From: Ensifer adhaerens
GTDB taxonomy: Bacteria > Pseudomonadota > Alphaproteobacteria > Rhizobiales > Rhizobiaceae
Direction of reading: 5' to 3'
Length of the DNA stretch: 64,000 bases
Assembly (NCBI RefSeq): GCF_000697965.2
Contig: NZ_CP015882.1
Span: forward strand, 1 to 64,000
Shown here piece by piece: positions 1 to 9,339 of the stretch (position 1 is its first letter; each line of letters opens with the position of its first letter). The notes below the pieces were generated by a model, which was not told the origin of the DNA, made no database searches, and was given only the letters and a program-made list of their open reading frames with translations. Both the position numbers and the translations under genes were made by a program.

Positions 1-441
1 CGAGCATTCACGCGTGCGGGCAAAATGCTTCCTTTGACGCGCGTTGCTGAAACTCGGGGACAATAGCTGCGTCCGACCAAGCACCGACGAACGTCGGAGA
101 AGGCTAGGACTGGAAACCGTTCGAGGGTGAAAAACGCCCCCGAGATTTCGTTGCATTTAGTCCAGGGGGTGAGGCTCGGCGGGGAAGATCGTCTCTCCCG
201 ATCCGGCAATCACATGCACAGGCACAGGCACAGGCTGTAGGCAGCGGGCGTTGATAATTCTTGTCGCATTGCCGACACTGATTCGGGTGACAGGGGGACA
301 ACGCAACGGTGATTGTCCTGCAACTGACGGCGTCGGGCTTAACAAATGTGTGCGCAATTTCAGCCGCTGGACGCGTTGCGTTTGCCAAAAACACCCACGA
401 TTCCAACGAGTAGCGCGGGTTTGGTCACCGAGTCGTCACAA
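1..441. other. Upstream region of repABC without a convincing gene
   Basis: I see no supported coding sequence here. The short open frames on both strands overlap each other and have no recognisable domain. A small tandem repeat of the hexamer GCACAG (three units, about 218-236) is the only visible repeat. The 3' end runs into the candidate repA promoter. Confidence 0.5.
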
Positions 442-471
442 TCGACGTTAAAGCTTTGTTAACCCTATAAT
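442..471 (+). promoter_or_regulatory. Candidate repABC promoter
   Basis: A perfect -10 hexamer TATAAT lies at 466-471. TCGACG at 442-447, 18 bp upstream, matches the -35 consensus at four of six positions. Transcription would start near 478, ahead of the leader ORF and repA. This is a sequence prediction; RepA/RepB autoregulation of this promoter is known for the family but no operator was identified here. Confidence 0.5.
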
Positions 472-492
472 TCTGGACGGTTCAGGAGAATC

Positions 493-537
493 ATGTTCTA
501 TCTCTTGGCGGATAATGGCCGTCAAACCGGTCTTTGA
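493..537 (+). CDS. Candidate 14-residue leader peptide upstream of repA
   Basis: The ORF reads MFYLLADNGRQTGL and is preceded by a near-ideal Shine-Dalgarno (CAGGAGAA) at good spacing. It overlaps the alternative repA start at 515 in another frame and stops 16 bases before the ATG at 554. Ribosomes ending here could reinitiate at repA, which would couple the two. No homology can be claimed for a peptide this short, so the evidence is only the ribosome binding site, its position and the preceding promoter. Confidence 0.3.
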   Translation: MFYLLADNGRQTGL

Positions 538-553
538 CCGCCAAGAGGGAAAA

Positions 554-1777
554 ATGGCGATAGCTCAACGCGCAGAAAATGACGTTCAACTCAAGGAAGA
601 CGCAGCCGCAAAGATCTTGCGGCACGCCGGTCTTTTGTCGAACCAGCTGCAGCAACTGCGGACACGGATGTACCCGCCGAGGTCGGAAAAGGCCTTGAGG
701 TCGTTTCTGACGAACGAAGTCTCGAAGCTGACGTCCATACCGGATTCGACCCTGAAGCTGATGTCATCGGAAGGGCGCGGGCCGACGCCGGGCCGCCTTG
801 AGAACAACCATCGCGTCTACACGCTCGCACAGATCAACGAACTGCGAGAGCTGTTTGCCAAGCAGAAGCCTGCGGAAGCACTCCGCTTCCTGCCTCGCCG
901 CCGACCGGGTGAGCACCTCCAGGTGCTGGCGATCGCGAACTTCAAGGGCGGTAGTGCCAAGACCACGACATGTGTTCATCTGGCGCATTACCTTGCCCTC
1001 CATGGCTATCGCGTCCTCACACTCGATCTTGACCCCCAGGCATCGCTGTCTGCAATGTTCGGTGCGCAGCCGGAAATCGATGTCGGTGCGAACGAAACGA
1101 TCTACGCAGCGCTTCGCTACGATGACGCCGAGCGGCGACCGATCAAGGACATCATTCGCAAAACCTATTTCGATGGCGTCGATCTCGTTCCGGGCAATCT
1201 TGAAGTCATGGAATACGAGCACGAAACGCCTCGTGTTCTGGCAAACAAGTCGAGCTCTGGCGCGATCTTTTTCGAGCGCCTGAAGCTTGCCTTGGCAGAC
1301 GTTGAGCAGGACTACGACGTCGTCATCCTGGACACCCCGCCCTCCCTTGGCTTCCTGACCTTAAGCGCGATCTATGCGGCAACCAGTATGGTCATCACGG
1401 TCCATCCTGCGATGCTGGACGTGGCCTCCATGAGCCAGTTCTTGCTGATGATGGGCGATCTGATCAGCGTCTTGAACGAAAGCGGTGCCCAGCTCGACCA
1501 GGATTTCATCCGATATCTCGTGACACGGCATGACCCGAACGATGCGCCGCAATCGCAGGTCGTTGCGATGTTGCGACATATGTTCGGGACAGACGTCCTC
1601 TTGCCGACCGCCATCGAAAGCACGGCCGTCGAAGCCGCGGGCCTCGCCAAGCGCTCGATTTACGAGCTCGAAATGGGCCAGATTGGTCGTGACACCCATA
1701 AGCGCGCCCGTGAAGCCGTCGATTCGGTCAACGAGGCCATTATCCGCCTTATCAACGATAGCTGGGGGCGGACATGA
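554..1777 (+). CDS. repA: RepA, ParA-type partition ATPase
   Basis: RepA is the Walker-type ATPase that with RepB segregates repABC plasmids and represses the operon. The 407-residue product has the deviant Walker A motif KGGSAKT near residues 131-137, the downstream LDLDPQASLS segment and Walker B-like VVILDTPPS. An N-terminal part with the repABC-family RepA signature LLSNQLQQLR precedes them. The frame is open from ATG 515, but ATG 554 is preferred because GAGGGA lies just upstream of it. The gene overlaps repB by four bases (ATGA). Length is normal for RepA. Confidence 0.95.
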   Translation: MAIAQRAENDVQLKEDAAAKILRHAGLLSNQLQQLRTRMYPPRSEKALRSFLTNEVSKLTSIPDSTLKLMSSEGRGPTPGRLENNHRVYTLAQINELRELFAKQKPAEALRFLPRRRPGEHLQVLAIANFKGGSAKTTTCVHLAHYLALHGYRVLTLDLDPQASLSAMFGAQPEIDVGANETIYAALRYDDAERRPIKDIIRKTYFDGVDLVPGNLEVMEYEHETPRVLANKSSSGAIFFERLKLALADVEQDYDVVILDTPPSLGFLTLSAIYAATSMVITVHPAMLDVASMSQFLLMMGDLISVLNESGAQLDQDFIRYLVTRHDPNDAPQSQVVAMLRHMFGTDVLLPTAIESTAVEAAGLAKRSIYELEMGQIGRDTHKRAREAVDSVNEAIIRLINDSWGRT

Positions 1778-2790
1778 GCAAGTCATCTCGCAAATCAATT
1801 GTCGCGAGCTTCGGTCTGCTGTCGCAAGAACTGGAGAACAAGCTCGCGGACGATCCGCAACCTGCGCCACCAGCCCCGTCGCCGCGCGTCGGGGCTGGCG
1901 TTGTCGGCGCGGCGCACCGCGCGATCGATGACATCAGGGCTGAGCGGGACCGCTTGAAGGCAATCGTCGAGGCCGGCGGCGGAACGGTCCTTGAGCTCGA
2001 TCCCGCGCTGATCGATCCTTCCCCCTACCCGGACCGATTGTCGGATGATGACGGCAGCGATTTCGAGACGTTCAAACGCTCGATCGAGGCCGAGGGCCAA
2101 AAGGTCCCCATCCAGGTTCGGCAGCATCCCTCGTCTGCAGGGCGCTACCAGATTGTCTACGGTCACCGGCGTTGGCGTGCTGCCAAGGAACTTCTTCGGA
2201 ACGTTCGCGCGCTTGAGGTCGACATCTCCGATCTCGATCTCGTCGTCGCACAAGGCATCGAGAACGCGAGCCGGCAAGATCTGACCTGGATTGAGCGCAC
2301 ATTGTTTGCATCGCGGATGGATGACGCCGGCATCAAAGCCCGCAACATCTATGCGGCACTGTCGATTGCGGATGCAGAACTTGCTCGAATGCGCGGCGTT
2401 TATCGAACGATCCCGGCAGACGTGATCGAAGCGATTGGACGTGCCCCCAAAGTGGGTCGGCCGCGCTGGATAGAGTTTGCAAGAACGATAGCAAGCGATC
2501 CTGGATCGCTTGAGGTGGTGCGGAAGGTGCTCTCGCATGCACGTGAAGGCGGCTCCCTATCGGATCAACGCTTCCAGCGTGCTTTCGAGGCAATAAAGCC
2601 CTCGAGCCCTGCGCGGGAGGACAGCCGTGAACTTTTGGACCATGCAGGATCGAAGCTCGGCTCTTGGAAGATTTCGACCAAGGAGCTTCGGATTTCTGCA
2701 GATGGCCCGCTCGGTCAGGACTTCGTGAAGTTCGTCGGCGACGAATTGCCGGCTCTCATCGAACGCTTCTCGCGTGAGCGTCAAAGCTAG
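1774..2790 (+). CDS. repB: RepB, ParB-type centromere-binding protein
   Basis: RepB binds the plasmid partition sites and loads the partition complex with RepA. The 338-residue protein shows the ParB N-terminal nuclease-like signature YGHRRWRAAKEL at about residues 129-140. A helix-rich DNA-binding middle and a C-terminal RepB-type tail follow. The start overlaps the repA stop (ATGA), so translation is coupled. Candidate binding sites are the palindromes at 2796-2820, 4825-4848 and 4969-4992. Confidence 0.94.
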   Translation: MSKSSRKSIVASFGLLSQELENKLADDPQPAPPAPSPRVGAGVVGAAHRAIDDIRAERDRLKAIVEAGGGTVLELDPALIDPSPYPDRLSDDDGSDFETFKRSIEAEGQKVPIQVRQHPSSAGRYQIVYGHRRWRAAKELLRNVRALEVDISDLDLVVAQGIENASRQDLTWIERTLFASRMDDAGIKARNIYAALSIADAELARMRGVYRTIPADVIEAIGRAPKVGRPRWIEFARTIASDPGSLEVVRKVLSHAREGGSLSDQRFQRAFEAIKPSSPAREDSRELLDHAGSKLGSWKISTKELRISADGPLGQDFVKFVGDELPALIERFSRERQS

Positions 2791-2795
2791 ACGTT

Positions 2796-2820
2796 ATAGA
2801 CAAGCTGTCAGCTGGTCTAT
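2796..2820. repeat. 25-bp imperfect palindrome between repB and repC
   Basis: Just after the repB stop, the arms ATAGAC and GTCTAT flank an inner AGCTG/CAGCT repeat. The arms are perfect apart from one mismatched pair and the central base. There is no T-run, so it is not an obvious terminator. It shares the CTGTCAG/AGCTGTC core with the two perfect palindromes downstream of repC, which suggests a RepB-recognised or regulatory site. Confidence 0.5.
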
Positions 2821-2854
2821 TCGACAAGGAAAATACGGAAAGGAATACCGCAAA

Positions 2855-2907
2855 AGAAAAAGGCCCCCTTAACGTTGCCGTCGTGGAAGCCTCTCTCATA
2901 TCTGGAC
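2855..2907 (-). ncRNA. repABC counter-transcribed RNA (inc-alpha ctRNA)
   Basis: repABC plasmids carry a small antisense RNA between repB and repC that inhibits repC expression and sets incompatibility and copy number. On the minus strand a promoter is visible: -35 TTGACT (2942-2937), 17-bp spacer, -10 GATTCT (2919-2914). A terminator stem pairs 2885-2892 with 2861-2868 and is followed by TTTTTC. The predicted RNA is about 50 nt, close to known examples. Exact ends are inferred. Confidence 0.8.
2856..2892 (-). terminator. Intrinsic terminator of the ctRNA
   Basis: On the minus strand AGGCTTCC pairs with GGGGGCCT (8 bp including two G-T pairs) and is followed directly by TTTTTC. This is the usual end of inc-alpha RNAs. 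Confidence 0.75.
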
Positions 2908-2913
2908 AATCTG

Positions 2914-2942
2914 AGAATCGCATTTCCACGAATCCCAGTCAA
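2914..2942 (-). promoter_or_regulatory. ctRNA promoter
   Basis: TTGACT and GATTCT are separated by 17 bp on the minus strand, facing away from repC. Position and orientation match the antisense RNA promoter of repABC plasmids. Confidence 0.7.
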
Positions 2943-3002
2943 GAGTTTTTGGCACCGAATTGGGTGAGCGGACATCTTTTGCCTTCTGAAGGGTGAAGGA
3001 AG

Positions 3003-4217
3003 ATGCAAAGTGGAAGTGTGACGACGCCTTTTGGGCGGCGGCCGATGACGCTTGCGCTGTTAAAGCGACAAAAAGCGTCGATCGAGATCCGGCCGAACAA
3101 ATCGGCCGACAAATGGAAAGTGTTCCGGGATGCCTGTGAAGCCAGGGCGCATCTTGGACTACAGGATCGTGCTCTTGCCGTCCTTGACGCGCTTTTGAGC
3201 TTCTATCCTGAGACTTATCTCCGACAGGGAGATTCTCTCATCGTTTTTCCATCGAACGCCCAACTGTCGGTGCGTGCGCACGGTATTGCCGGCGCGACGC
3301 TGCGGCGGCACCTGGCAGCGCTTGTTGAAGCCGGACTGATCAATCGCAAAGACAGTGCGAACGGGAAGCGCTACGCCCGCAAGGACAGGGCTGGCGACGT
3401 TCAGGATGCTTTCGGTTTCGATCTTTCCCCACTTCTCGTCCGGTCGGAGGAACTTGCGCAGCTGGCGCAGCAGGTGGCTGCCGAGCACGCCTTGCTTCGG
3501 AGAACCAAAGAAGCGCTCACGATCCGTAGACGCGACGCCCGCAAGCTCATCTCTGCAGCAATTGAAGAAGGTGCGAGCGGCGATTGGAGAAAGATCGAAG
3601 GTATTTATCAGGCTCTCGTTGCCCGGATACCGCGATCCCCAACCATCCACGACCTGACACCGATCCTCGACGAGATGGAACTGCTTTGCTCGGAGATCGT
3701 CAATCAGTTGGATATTTTGGATAATTCGGAAAGTTTGAGCAGCAATGATGCCCAAAATGAGCGCCACATACAGAATTCACATACCGAATCCTTATATGAA
3801 CTTGAACCTGGCTCTGGACAGCAGCTGGTGACAAAATCCGAAACAGCAAAGCGGGGTGAGAAAGAGCCAATCAAGGCCTTTCCGCTCAGCATGGTGATGC
3901 GGGCCTGCCCCGAGATCGCACTGTACGGCCAGGATGGTGCCGTATCGAACTGGCGTGACCTGATGTCCGCTGCCGTTGTGGTGCGTTCAATGTTGGGGGT
4001 AAGCCCGAATGCCTACCAGGACGCTTGCGAGGTGATGGGGCCTGAAAATGCTGCGGTTGCGGTCGCTTGCATCCTTGAGCGGGCAGGACACATCAATTCG
4101 GCGGGAGGTTACCTGCGCGACCTGACGACAAAGGCACGGCGCGGCGCATTCTCTCTCGGACCGATGCTGATGGCTTTGTTGAGAGCAAATGGAAGCTCGG
4201 AGCGGCGCGTAGGATAA
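3003..4217 (+). CDS. repC: RepC, plasmid replication initiator
   Basis: RepC initiates replication of repABC plasmids, and the origin normally lies inside its own coding sequence. The 404-residue product starts at ATG 3003 behind AAGGAAG. Its N-terminal region has the RepC features PFGRRPMTLALLK and a winged-helix-like segment around RAHGIAGATLRRHLAALVEAGLI. The C-terminal part contains a conserved-looking FPLSMVMRACPEI block. An AT-richer stretch at about 3700-3830 inside the gene is a candidate origin region. Expression is probably limited by the upstream ctRNA. Length is normal. Confidence 0.94.
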   Translation: MQSGSVTTPFGRRPMTLALLKRQKASIEIRPNKSADKWKVFRDACEARAHLGLQDRALAVLDALLSFYPETYLRQGDSLIVFPSNAQLSVRAHGIAGATLRRHLAALVEAGLINRKDSANGKRYARKDRAGDVQDAFGFDLSPLLVRSEELAQLAQQVAAEHALLRRTKEALTIRRRDARKLISAAIEEGASGDWRKIEGIYQALVARIPRSPTIHDLTPILDEMELLCSEIVNQLDILDNSESLSSNDAQNERHIQNSHTESLYELEPGSGQQLVTKSETAKRGEKEPIKAFPLSMVMRACPEIALYGQDGAVSNWRDLMSAAVVVRSMLGVSPNAYQDACEVMGPENAAVAVACILERAGHINSAGGYLRDLTTKARRGAFSLGPMLMALLRANGSSERRVG

Positions 4218-4824
4218 ACCCCAGGCTACCATCTGTCTCGCTGTAGATCGAAACCGGTCCGCGAAACGAGGCTGATCTCTCCCGAAATGGAAACGCACCT
4301 GATGACGAGAAACGGCTTCTCCCTCGGTTGGTGGGCCGATCTCAAAAACTGTGGCAATTCCAATCTGGTGAGATCAGTGTCTGTGACTTAGATAGCTCGT
4401 TCGGCCATTGGAGATGGTGAGGTTCACGCTCAATGGACGGCTGTTCGGCCTAAGGTGGAAAGCTTGGCTTCATTGGTCATTCGCCCCGCCTTCTCGTTCA
4501 CTGAGCTGGCTCTCGATCTCATGCGTCTAGAAAATCTGGTTCCCAGACCGAAAGTATCCGCTGAACTGAAACCCGGTCTCGCTTCTTCAATTGACGGTGC
4601 TCCTGTGGCCAGCGACCGGGACAATGAGGTGTCGCCACGTTGAGAGATGGGTGGAGGCGTGAGCCGGCTTAGATACGGGCAACCGTGACGGGGTTTTCTG
4701 GGCCTGTTCTCCTCGCAGATCGTTCTTTGGCCGACGTGAAGCACTCCATGACGGTGCCGTCTGTGATTGATGTTGTGAATGAAGCGGGCTCCGGTTGAGC
4801 GGGTTGATCAAACTGCCCGACGAG

Positions 4825-4848
4825 AAACCCTGACAGCTGTCAGGGTTT
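4825..4848. repeat. Perfect 24-bp palindrome, candidate parS site 1
   Basis: The half-site AAACCCTGACAG is followed by its exact complement. An identical copy lies 144 bp downstream. Position after repC and perfect dyad symmetry fit a RepB-bound partition site. A run of T follows, so a terminator role is an alternative. Confidence 0.65.
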
Positions 4849-4968
4849 TTGAATGGCGAGCCTCACCAACCATAACGAAGGAGCCGCGGACCTCGTGACT
4901 CAGATAGCAAGCACGGGGTCGACCAACTTAATGCGCTTCCCTGCCCGGTTTGCCGCGAGATTTCCATC

Positions 4969-4992
4969 AAACCCTGACAGCTGTCAGGGTTT
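4969..4992. repeat. Perfect 24-bp palindrome, candidate parS site 2
   Basis: This is identical to the palindrome at 4825-4848 and again centred on CAGCTG. Two identical long palindromes in a gene-poor stretch next to repC are best read as iterated RepB binding sites. Confidence 0.65.
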
Positions 4993-5424
4993 TGGGTTTC
5001 ACGGTTCCATGGTTTGAACTGGTCGCTAGAGCCTAGTTGTGACGCCGTCACTAGTGAAAGTCCCTGCGCGATGTGCAGCCTCTTGCCGAAAAACATTGAG
5101 CGTCGGCGGAAATGCGAACGGTAGTCGGCCCCCCTTAGTCCGAACAGCAGCCCACCGCTGAGATCGTGACCGCTTATTGGATTTCTTTCGGGATGAGGAC
5201 CGGGAAACAGCTGCGTGAGTGCACAGATTCCAAGGCATTGGAACACGCAGGTGATGAGGACGCGTATCATGGCGCCGCGCAGCTTCTCGAAAGGCTACCT
5301 GCAACTATCGCTGCCTACTTGCATCGTGGTGATGACACCGGAAAACGAAAAGGTCCGCTCAGGCATTATGTGATCGCGCACCCAATCAACGCTCATGGCA
5401 GGAAGTGCACCCCACGCTTCCAGC

Positions 5425-6708
5425 TCAATGAGCTTTTGACTGCTGACCCCACTCGCTAAGAAGATTGGCATCGACCTCGCATGCGACGCCCTTTGGGTCA
5501 TAGGTGATTTTGACCGTGCCATTGAGCTCGGCCGCCAACAGGCTCTCAATGAGCCGGGATCCAAAACCTCTGCGGGTCGGTGGGGGCACCGGGGGGCTCC
5601 GACGATCACGCCATAGGGGTCATAGATAAGTGAGGCGCTGAGGAGGACATCGACGCTTCGACCGTGCCTGTGGAGCCTTGCCGTTTCGTAGAGCTCGACA
5701 TTCACGCCGGCGCTGAGTTGGCGCAAGAATGCAAGCTCTCGCCCTGGCGGTCTTCCGGAACCAATACCAGGAGCGATCGGCCTATGACCTCGTCACCCGT
5801 ATATCCGTAGAGCCGTTCAGCGCAGTGTTTCAACGCGTGATTTTCATGCCAAGGTCGATCCCAAGGATGGCATCGTTGGACGAAGCGATGATCGCGGCCA
5901 GGTGACGCTCGACGTCCTGCGCGCGCTTGCGTTCGGTAATGTCGAAGATGATGGCGGTCGCTGACTGGAAACCGCCATCGTTGTCGCGACGCGCTCGAAA
6001 CCGAGCTCGCCACCCAGAGCAACGTTAGATCTTTTCGCAGAAGGCGGCTCCCATCTCAAAACTCTGGCCGCGTTCAGCCATCGTTTTTTAAAGAGCCGGT
6101 CCGCCTCGGCGATGTCTCAGGCAACACAGATATCCAGCATTCCCATCGATAACAGCTCGCTTTCCCTATAGCCGAGGATCTCGCAGAAGCGGTTGTTGAC
6201 CGGGAGAAAGCAGCCCGTGAGGTCTGTCTGGACGATCCCCCGCGGCGGACTGCGAAAAAATCGCCCTCAGTCGCTCTTCGCTCGCCTGCAATGCACTCTC
6301 GAATTTCACCCGGTCCGTTGTGTCGTTGACGATGCAAAGAACCCGCGTCGCGGACGGGCGAATAGGAGATGTCGAACTGGACTGTTTCCGGGTAGCCGTG
6401 GCCTTCGATGTAGACGGGGCGGTCCTTCGCCAAGACCGTCGATCCGCCGTTGAGGACCCTTCGAACCAGGGTCTCCCGATCGTTCCAGAGTTCGCCCCAG
6501 TTTTTCTCGGGCAGGACGTCCAAATGCGTGAGGGTGCTTATCACTGATGGTAGGTGCATAGGCTTCGTTGTAAAGGCGACGAATTCTTCGCCCCAAACAG
6601 CACGATCTGGGCCTGCGCCGGCAGCAGAATATCCATTGCAGCGCTTAGACAGTTTGGCAACGCTCGCTGGGGCCGAGAGGTCTGGCCTGCCAGTGGTTTC
6701 GATTAGGC
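5425..6708 (-). pseudogene. Collapsed multi-PAS HWE-type sensor histidine kinase
   Basis: Remnants of one kinase are spread over several frames. From the N-terminus they are: a start like CLSAAMDILLPAQAQIVLF, then EAYAPTISDKH in a shifted frame, a PAS/PAC core (KNWGELWNDRETL, TVQFDISYSPVRD), and a second PAS (RLYGYTGDEVIGRS). A PAC segment (RHGRSVDVLLSASL) follows. Straight after it, in another frame, comes the C-terminal kinase tail RRGFGSRLIESLLAAELNG ending at 5425. The H-box and most of the ATP-binding domain are missing. Frameshifts plus the large internal deletion make a functional product implausible. Confidence 0.8.
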
Positions 6709-7276
6709 GCTCAATCGCCCCAACTGCTGTAAAAATCGTTGCTGCTCTTCAGGGCCAAACTGCTCACCGATATGTGCGTGCGCTTCAACCGCTGGGGTCA
6801 ACAAACAAAGCGAGGGAACCTGCTGGCCCATGAATACGTGTCGGATCAGATTCGCGCTTGGAACGGCATGGTGCGTAGCCCGTGCTTGCGTGCTGGAAAG
6901 GGGGCCTGTTCGTGAATGCTCGTGTACCCAGATAACGAACGAGCACCTGCGCTGCCGTGGCTGTCGGCGCTCTGATGCATTGTCGTGGCGGCGCCCTGCC
7001 TGGCGGCCGCCGCCCTGGGCAAACCTGATGTTGTCCTTGTGTGGCGGAGCGGATCGAGAGAGCAACGGAGGGGAGGGAACTGCCGCGGCACGGACCCTTG
7101 AAAGGGGCTCGGGTTTGTCGGCGAGTTCGGCATCGCGCAGGCCGTCACCTCGATCACTGGCGGCCACGGAGGCAAGGTGAGTTCGGCGCAGGGTGTGTGT
7201 CACGTCAGCCAAGGAGCTCGGCGTTGCTGACATTCCTTCGGCAGAATGTCGGCCATGGCGCCTGATAGAATGCGCC
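6709..7276. other. Gene-poor stretch between kinase relic and recombinase
   Basis: Long overlapping frames exist on both strands because of the high GC. None shows a domain, a plausible ribosome binding site or a family signature. I see nothing that can be named. Confidence 0.4.
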
Positions 7277-8191
7277 TCAGCGGCGGATGAGGCCGAACCG
7301 ATGCGCCTCGTCCAGCAAGTCTCGGACGGAAGAGGTGATCCATTTTATTGCGCTTCCCTTCGGCCGTTCTCCCAGTTTGTCCAGTTCGGCGGCAATCTCG
7401 CGAAGCGACAGATTAGGATCGGCGATCGCGATCGCCGCCACCAATTGCATTAAATGGTCTTCGGGGGCGCGACGCGGGGATCGGGCGAGGAGATCATTTT
7501 CCGCGAGCTTTGCGCGGACCATGCGATGCACGGCTCGACGAAGGCGTTCGACGGTCCAGTCCTGGCCACGTCGGTTGAGAACTCGAACGACATTTTCCCA
7601 ACTATGCTGAGGCCGGAGTTGCCGCACCATCGGAAGCCACGCCTGTGAAGACGCGATCAGTTCATCGAGATAGAGCTTCTCGCGCGCCTTTGAAACTGCT
7701 GCAATCGCCTCCGGCCGCCGTTCTCGAAGACCCGGGTTTCCAGGCAGCCTGCCCCGAGCCTTCGCGGCCTTGATGCCCGCTTTGGTTCGCTCGGCGTTCA
7801 GCGAACGCTCGAGCCTTTCGACGGCATCGAGGACCGCAACGGAAAACATGCCTTGCGGAGTTGAGGTATCGATCGGATCGTGGATTGACCGAAAATGCAC
7901 CCCACGATGTTCAAGATCCCGGATTACTTGCAGCAAATGGCTCACGGAGCTGGCCAGCCGATCGAGACGCAAGACGACGAGGACGTCTCCCGATGTGAGC
8001 TCGCCCAGCAATTTGGTCAAGACAGGCCGAGCGCGCGAAACGCCGGTGCCATGCTCCTGATAGATCCGATCGCAGCCGGCCCGCCGCAGCTCGTCCAGTT
8101 GGGTATCGTTGGCCTGGTCATCCGCCGACACGCGGGCGTAACCGACTAGCCGCTGCAGAGGTTCGACATCAGCTGTTTGTTGCTTCGCCAT
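7277..8191 (-). CDS. Serine recombinase (resolvase/invertase family)
   Basis: Small serine recombinases cut and rejoin DNA at short sites through a serine-phosphate intermediate. The 304-residue protein has the N-terminal catalytic signature VGYARVSADDQ with the nucleophile Ser near residue 22. The RLDRLASS block carrying family arginines follows, and helix E residues run to about 150. The remaining 150 residues are unusually long for a resolvase and include two helix-turn-helix-like stretches, for example NVVRVLNRRGQDWTVERLRRAV. It lies among IS remnants and is probably a mobile-element gene. No recombination site was identified. Confidence 0.85.
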   Translation of the reverse strand: MAKQQTADVEPLQRLVGYARVSADDQANDTQLDELRRAGCDRIYQEHGTGVSRARPVLTKLLGELTSGDVLVVLRLDRLASSVSHLLQVIRDLEHRGVHFRSIHDPIDTSTPQGMFSVAVLDAVERLERSLNAERTKAGIKAAKARGRLPGNPGLRERRPEAIAAVSKAREKLYLDELIASSQAWLPMVRQLRPQHSWENVVRVLNRRGQDWTVERLRRAVHRMVRAKLAENDLLARSPRRAPEDHLMQLVAAIAIADPNLSLREIAAELDKLGERPKGSAIKWITSSVRDLLDEAHRFGLIRR

Positions 8192-8667
8192 CGCGCTTTC
8201 GACCCACCGCTTGATTGAGGAAAGAAAGTGCGTGAGAAACAGGTGAGTTGCAAGCGTGTTTTATAGCGAAAATGGGAGGCCATCAGACGCAAACTGGAAG
8301 GGAATATGGTCGGTAGATCATAGATGAAGGAGAAAACGCTCCCGCGGGTTTCTGTGGGCGAAATCGCGCTGACTGGAAGCTCCAAACGAAGTCGCAAGGC
8401 GTCGTAACTCATTGGAAGGAAAATCTGGATATTAAAGGGAGACGGATAGCGCTCACTCTGGACCAGCCCCTTCGGTCAGTCCATTCTACCTTGCAGGTGA
8501 TTCTCCCCGTGCTGATCCGGGGACCGAGGCTTTGCGTTTTCGGAGCTATCACTATCCATACCTGATACGTATCGGTAGTGAGACGGTAAGGAAAGCGGCG
8601 TCCGGATGACGGAAATATAAGTGCTACTCGCTTCCGTTATGACAATTTCAGACGTTAATTCACATGG
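8192..8667. other. Intergenic region without a gene
   Basis: No supported coding sequence. It lies upstream of the recombinase (minus strand) and at the broken end of the IS66-type gene. A 10-bp palindrome GATACGTATC near 8563 is the only symmetric element noticed. Confidence 0.4.
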
Positions 8668-9339
8668 TTAATGATCGCCTAAGATGACCAATCGGAGCTT
8701 GGAGACGCTGACGCCGACATCGTTCAGCAATGTGGTCAGCCGCTCCATCGTCACCTGCCCCTGCGCGTGCAGCATCAGGCAAAACCGCCTGAGGCCTGGG
8801 CCGTAGCCGCCGACGACCCCTGGCGGCAACGGCGCGAGCACTGTCTTGCCGTCCGGCGTGATCCAACATTCGCGCCGATAATGAACGAGCTCAGCCGTGA
8901 CAATCAGCTCTCGCACATGGCAACTTTTGTAGCCCTTGAAGCGCGAGCCGGGCGGAACATCGACGTGCAGGATTTGCTCGCGGCTCACCCGCTTGAGATC
9001 GAGCTTCGGGCCGCGCGGTTTCTTGCCGGCTGCCTGCGGCGCGTCGTGTTTGTCATCCGTCGCCTTCTCCATGCCCGACGGTCGAAACGGCGGTCGGGGC
9101 GGCAGGTTCTTCAGCCGCGCGATCTCGTCGCGCAAAAGCTGGTTGTCGACCTTGAGCCGGGTGTTTTCCAGCCGCAGCGCCGCATTGTCTTCCCGAAGGG
9201 CGGCGTTCTCGGCGCGAAGGGTCGTGACCTCCGCTGACAGCTGCCTGACCTCATCGACCAGACCCGTCACAAGCTCGCGCAACGCCTTCAGCGAAAGCGT
9301 GTCGGCATGTTCGGGCGAGGCAAGTCGCTTCTTGGCCAT
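8668..9339 (-). pseudogene. Truncated IS66-family transposase, N-terminal part
   Basis: The 223-residue frame opens with MAKKRLASPEHADTLSLK and has the long coiled-coil of IS66 TnpC proteins (repeats of LRAEN/LREDN). A proline-rich linker and the KGYKSCHVRELI zinc-ribbon-like region follow. It reaches the QGQVTMERLTTLLNDVGVSVS segment and then ends abruptly. The DDE catalytic domain expected after this point is absent. It is therefore a 3'-truncated insertion-sequence gene. No terminal inverted repeats were found. Confidence 0.75.

Larger units (their letters stand above)
4218..5424. other. Post-repC region with partition-like palindromes
   Basis: About 1.2 kb has no supported gene. The short frames present have no domain and no consistent ribosome binding sites. 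It contains the two perfect 24-bp palindromes annotated separately, so its likely role is a centromere/incompatibility (inc-beta-like) region. Confidence 0.5.

Noticed and set aside
213..240. Short GCACAG tandem repeat as a replication iteron
   Set aside because: Three 6-bp units only, too short and few; the repABC origin normally lies within repC.
515..553. Upstream start ATG 515 for repA
   Set aside because: In frame, but it has a weaker ribosome site than ATG 554 and overlaps the leader ORF; RepA family N-termini fit either, so 554 was chosen.
4841..4850. Palindromes after repC as ordinary terminators
   Set aside because: They are followed by T, but two identical perfect 24-bp copies 0.6-0.8 kb after the repC stop fit partition sites better; a terminator role is not excluded.
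5295..5726. Minus-strand frame with PAS-like residues taken as a separate gene
   Set aside because: It is one of several frame-shifted pieces of a single kinase pseudogene.
6703..7233. 176-codon minus-strand frame
   Set aside because: No domain, low-complexity composition and overlap with open frames on the other strand; likely GC-driven.
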